Shown here in pieces: positions 13,626 to 16,173 of a stretch of 16,173 bases of DNA. Position 1 is the first letter of the stretch. Each line of letters opens with the position of its first letter. A program made the translations under genes and the position numbers. The stretch is from JAKPCT01 sp029553165 (GTDB taxonomy: Bacteria > Bacillota > UBA4882 > UBA8346), in contig DAORZT010000058.1 of NCBI GenBank assembly GCA_035359995.1, positions 1-16,173 of the forward strand, given 5' to 3'. The notes beneath the pieces are model-generated. The model ran no database searches. It worked only from the letters and a program-made list of their open reading frames with translations, and had not been told where the DNA came from.

Positions 13626-16058
13626 TCATTTAACCTTTTCAAATGCCAGTTTTTCTTCGTCAAGTTGAGCTTTGAGCACGGTCCCCGGCTCCAGATTGCC
13701 TTTTAACAACTCTTCCGCCAACGGGTTTTCAATCAGACGCTGGACGGCACGGCGTAACGGACGTGCTCCAAAATGTGGATCGTAACCTTCTTGTGCCAAA
13801 AATTCCTTAGCCTCTTCAGTCAGTTCAAGATGGATTCCTTTCTCATCCAGCTGTTGATAAAGCGGTTTTACCATCAGATCAACAATTGATTTGATCTGTT
13901 CCCGTGATAAAGCATGGAAGACAATGACCTCATCAATCCGGTTCAAAAACTCCGGCCTAAAAGTACGTTTCAGCTCATCCAGGACGTTCGATTTCATCTT
14001 TTCATAGCTGTCCTTCTCTTCGTTTTGGCCAATCTGGAACCCAATCGGACTGGAATTTTCGATCAAATTGGCGCCAACGTTTGAAGTCATAATCACCACC
14101 GTATTGCGGAAGTCAACGGTCCGGCCGTGCGAATCAGTCAACCGGCCATCCTCCAATACCTGCAACAAGATATTGAAGACTTCCGGATGGGCTTTCTCAA
14201 TCTCATCCAGTAAAACTACGGAGTATGGTTTGCGGCGGACCCGTTCCGTCAATTGACCGCCTTCTTCATAACCGACATAGCCAGGCGGTGAACCGACCAA
14301 CCGTGATACCGTATGCCGCTCCATATATTCGGACATATCAATCCGGATCACCAGGTTTTCATCACCAAAAAGCGCCTCGGCCAATGCTCTTGCCAATTCC
14401 GTCTTCCCGACTCCGGTCGGGCCTAAGAAGATGAACGAACCAATCGGGCGTTTGGGGTCTTTCAACCCGGCACGGGCCCGACGCACTGCTTTGGCCACTG
14501 CCTCAACCGCCTCATCCTGCCCAATAACCCGTTGATGTAAGACCTCCTCCATCTTCAACAACCGCTCCGTCTCTTCTTCACGGAGTTTGGTTACCGGGAT
14601 CCCGGTCCAACTCGAGACAACATGGGCGATCTCTTCTTCAGTGACCGTCGCCTCAATCATCCCACGTTTATTCTTCCACTCACTGCGGAGGTTTTCAAGC
14701 TGTTGATGGATCTGTTGCTCATTGTCCCGCAACTCGGCTGCCTTCTCAAACTCTTCATTCTTAATTGCCGCTTCTTTTTCTTGCTGAATCTGATTGAGCT
14801 TATCCTCAAGGTGTTTCAAATCCGGCGGGGTGATGGTAGTCTGGAGTCTGACCCGCGATGCAGCTTCATCAATTAAATCAATTGCTTTATCAGGTAAGAA
14901 CCGGTCGGTAATATAACGGTCTGACAGGGTAACTGCTGCCTGAATGGCATTATCGGTAATCTTGACGCGATGATGCGCCTCATAACGGTCCCGCAGTCCT
15001 TCGAGAATCCGTTTCGTCTCTTCCTTAGTCGGCTCGCCAACCATAATCGGCTGGAAGCGCCGTTCCAGCGCCGCATCCTTCTCAACATATTTCCGGTATT
15101 CATCCAAGGTGGTTGCACCGATGCACTGCAACTCTCCCCGGGCTAAGGCAGGCTTTAAGATATTAGCGGCATCAATAGCCCCTTCCGCCGCGCCGGCGCC
15201 GATCAAAGTGTGCATCTCATCAATGAAGAGGATCACATCACCGGCATTACGGATCTCTTCCATCACTTTCTTCATCCGCTCTTCAAATTCACCGCGGTAT
15301 TTCGAGCCGGCAACCATTGAACCCATATCCAAAGTAATAACCCGCTTGTTGAGTAAAACTTCAGGGACATCGCCATTGATGATCTTCTGGGCCAACCCTT
15401 CGGCGATTGCTGTCTTACCGACACCAGGCTCTCCGATTAAGACCGGATTATTTTTGGTCCGGCGTGAGAGGACCTGAATCACCCGTTCAATCTCATTTTC
15501 CCGGCCAATCACCGGATCTAACTTGCTGATCTTCGCCAACTCAGTCAGATCGCGGCCGAACTGGTTCAAAGTCTGCGTCTTATTGGAACCACGCGGATTG
15601 CCCGGCTGATTCGAATACATATTGGTCCCACCTAAAAGGCCGATCACCTGTTTCCGAACCTTATCGAGATCGGCCCCCAGGTTCTTCAACACCTGCGCGG
15701 CAACCCCTTCACCCTCACGGATCAATCCCAACAGTACATGTTCCGTGCCTACATAGTTATGCCCCATCTGGCGTCCTTCATCAATCGCCAGCTCCAACAC
15801 CCGTTTAGCACGGGGAGTAAACGGAATCTCACTGAACGGATTGGTCTCCCCGGTACCAATGATCTTCTCAATCTCCTGACGGATTTTAACCAGATCAATA
15901 TTTAAACTCTCTAACGCTTTCGCAGCAATGCCTTGGCCCTCGGCAACCAGCCCTAACAACAGATGTTCGGTCCCAACCACATTATGACCTAGCCGTGCTG
16001 CTTCCTGCTGCGCTAAATAGACTACTTTACGCGCTCTCTCTGTAAATCTCTCAAACAT
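13626..16058 (-). CDS. clpC: ATP-dependent protease unfoldase subunit ClpC
   Basis: This 810-aa Hsp100 unfoldase feeds substrates to ClpP for protein quality control and regulated proteolysis. Two Clp-N repeats come first (about 1-145, with GTEHLLLGL twice). AAA-1 has Walker A GEPGVGKT (209-216) and Walker B FIDE (D280-E281). A UVR-type middle segment (EEFEKAAELRD, about 435-445) marks ClpC rather than ClpA or ClpB. AAA-2 has GPTGVGKT (546-553), LLDE (D618-E619) and the ClpP-docking loop IGF (672-674). All motifs are intact and the length is normal. AGAGGTG precedes the ATG by 7 nt. Confidence 0.97.
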   Translation of the reverse strand: MFERFTERARKVVYLAQQEAARLGHNVVGTEHLLLGLVAEGQGIAAKALESLNIDLVKIRQEIEKIIGTGETNPFSEIPFTPRAKRVLELAIDEGRQMGHNYVGTEHVLLGLIREGEGVAAQVLKNLGADLDKVRKQVIGLLGGTNMYSNQPGNPRGSNKTQTLNQFGRDLTELAKISKLDPVIGRENEIERVIQVLSRRTKNNPVLIGEPGVGKTAIAEGLAQKIINGDVPEVLLNKRVITLDMGSMVAGSKYRGEFEERMKKVMEEIRNAGDVILFIDEMHTLIGAGAAEGAIDAANILKPALARGELQCIGATTLDEYRKYVEKDAALERRFQPIMVGEPTKEETKRILEGLRDRYEAHHRVKITDNAIQAAVTLSDRYITDRFLPDKAIDLIDEAASRVRLQTTITPPDLKHLEDKLNQIQQEKEAAIKNEEFEKAAELRDNEQQIHQQLENLRSEWKNKRGMIEATVTEEEIAHVVSSWTGIPVTKLREEETERLLKMEEVLHQRVIGQDEAVEAVAKAVRRARAGLKDPKRPIGSFIFLGPTGVGKTELARALAEALFGDENLVIRIDMSEYMERHTVSRLVGSPPGYVGYEEGGQLTERVRRKPYSVVLLDEIEKAHPEVFNILLQVLEDGRLTDSHGRTVDFRNTVVIMTSNVGANLIENSSPIGFQIGQNEEKDSYEKMKSNVLDELKRTFRPEFLNRIDEVIVFHALSREQIKSIVDLMVKPLYQQLDEKGIHLELTEEAKEFLAQEGYDPHFGARPLRRAVQRLIENPLAEELLKGNLEPGTVLKAQLDEEKLAFEKVK

Positions 16059-16103
16059 CGCTATTCACCTCTTTTAGATAAAATATTTAATTGCCTTAAA
16101 AAG

Positions 16104-16117
16104 TTTAATCGATTAAA
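16104..16117. repeat. Perfect 14-bp palindrome upstream of clpC
   Basis: TTTAATCGATTAAA lies in an AT-rich gap about 46 nt before the clpC start, flanked by TTAATTAA-type runs. It could be a regulator site. No CtsR-type tandem heptads (GGTCAAA) are visible in the gap, and no confident promoter could be placed. Confidence 0.35.
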
Positions 16118-16144
16118 TTTAATTAATTAATTAGACCTTTTTAA

Positions 16145-16173
16145 TCAAACGCTTGCTAACTTCTCTCTGATGG
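16145..16173 (-). CDS. Possible last codons of an upstream gene (mcsB candidate)
   Basis: At the right edge a minus-strand frame reads IREKLASV followed by TGA (16145-16147), 86 nt before clpC. In many Bacillota the gene before clpC is the protein arginine kinase mcsB, and such a charged tail would suit it. With only eight full codons this is a guess from gene order. Confidence 0.25.

Overview
The window looks like a chromosomal piece of a motile, Gram-positive (Bacillota-type) bacterium. This rests on a ClpC with the N-domain/AAA/UVR/AAA layout and an IGF ClpP-contact loop, a CheX-like chemotaxis phosphatase next to an HD-GYP protein behind a sigma-D-like promoter, strong AGGAGG-type ribosome binding sites, and clean Rho-independent terminators. 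I cannot name the genus. Every intact gene lies on the minus strand; the plus strand carries only gene remnants.

Positions 1-8900 hold a complete type I-C CRISPR-Cas locus, read right to left: a WYL-domain regulator, cas3, cas5c, cas8c (with cas11c nested inside it), cas7c, cas4, cas1, cas2, an AT-rich leader, and the leader-proximal repeat of an array that runs off the left edge. Genes from cas3 to cas2 are packed with gaps of 28 nt or less or with short overlaps, so they form one operon. Cas5c should process the pre-crRNA. Cas5c, Cas7c, Cas8c and Cas11c form the surveillance complex, Cas3 nicks and degrades the target, and Cas1-Cas2-Cas4 acquire spacers. The cas8c gene carries an internal AGAGGAGG followed by a GTG start that would yield a 121-aa Cas11c. 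The gap between the WYL gene and cas3 holds a candidate promoter overlapped by an inverted repeat and by a short match to the CRISPR repeat.

Positions about 8900-11850 are an AT-rich, decayed accessory region. It contains a frameshifted pentapeptide-repeat gene, a truncated SMI1/KNR4 (SUKH) immunity gene, a DUF416-like gene with a degenerate partial copy, a DUF6210-like gene overlapping a small putative zinc-ribbon gene, a short tail that looks like the end of a secreted toxin, and diverged plus-strand repeats. The best reading is a graveyard of polymorphic-toxin immunity genes, with perhaps three still intact.

Positions about 11850-16173 are housekeeping and signalling: a terminator, an HD-GYP phosphodiesterase, a CheX-type phosphatase, a sigma-D-like promoter, the clpC terminator, clpC, and possibly the last codons of an upstream gene (mcsB is the natural guess). 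These genes are visibly richer in GC than the accessory region.
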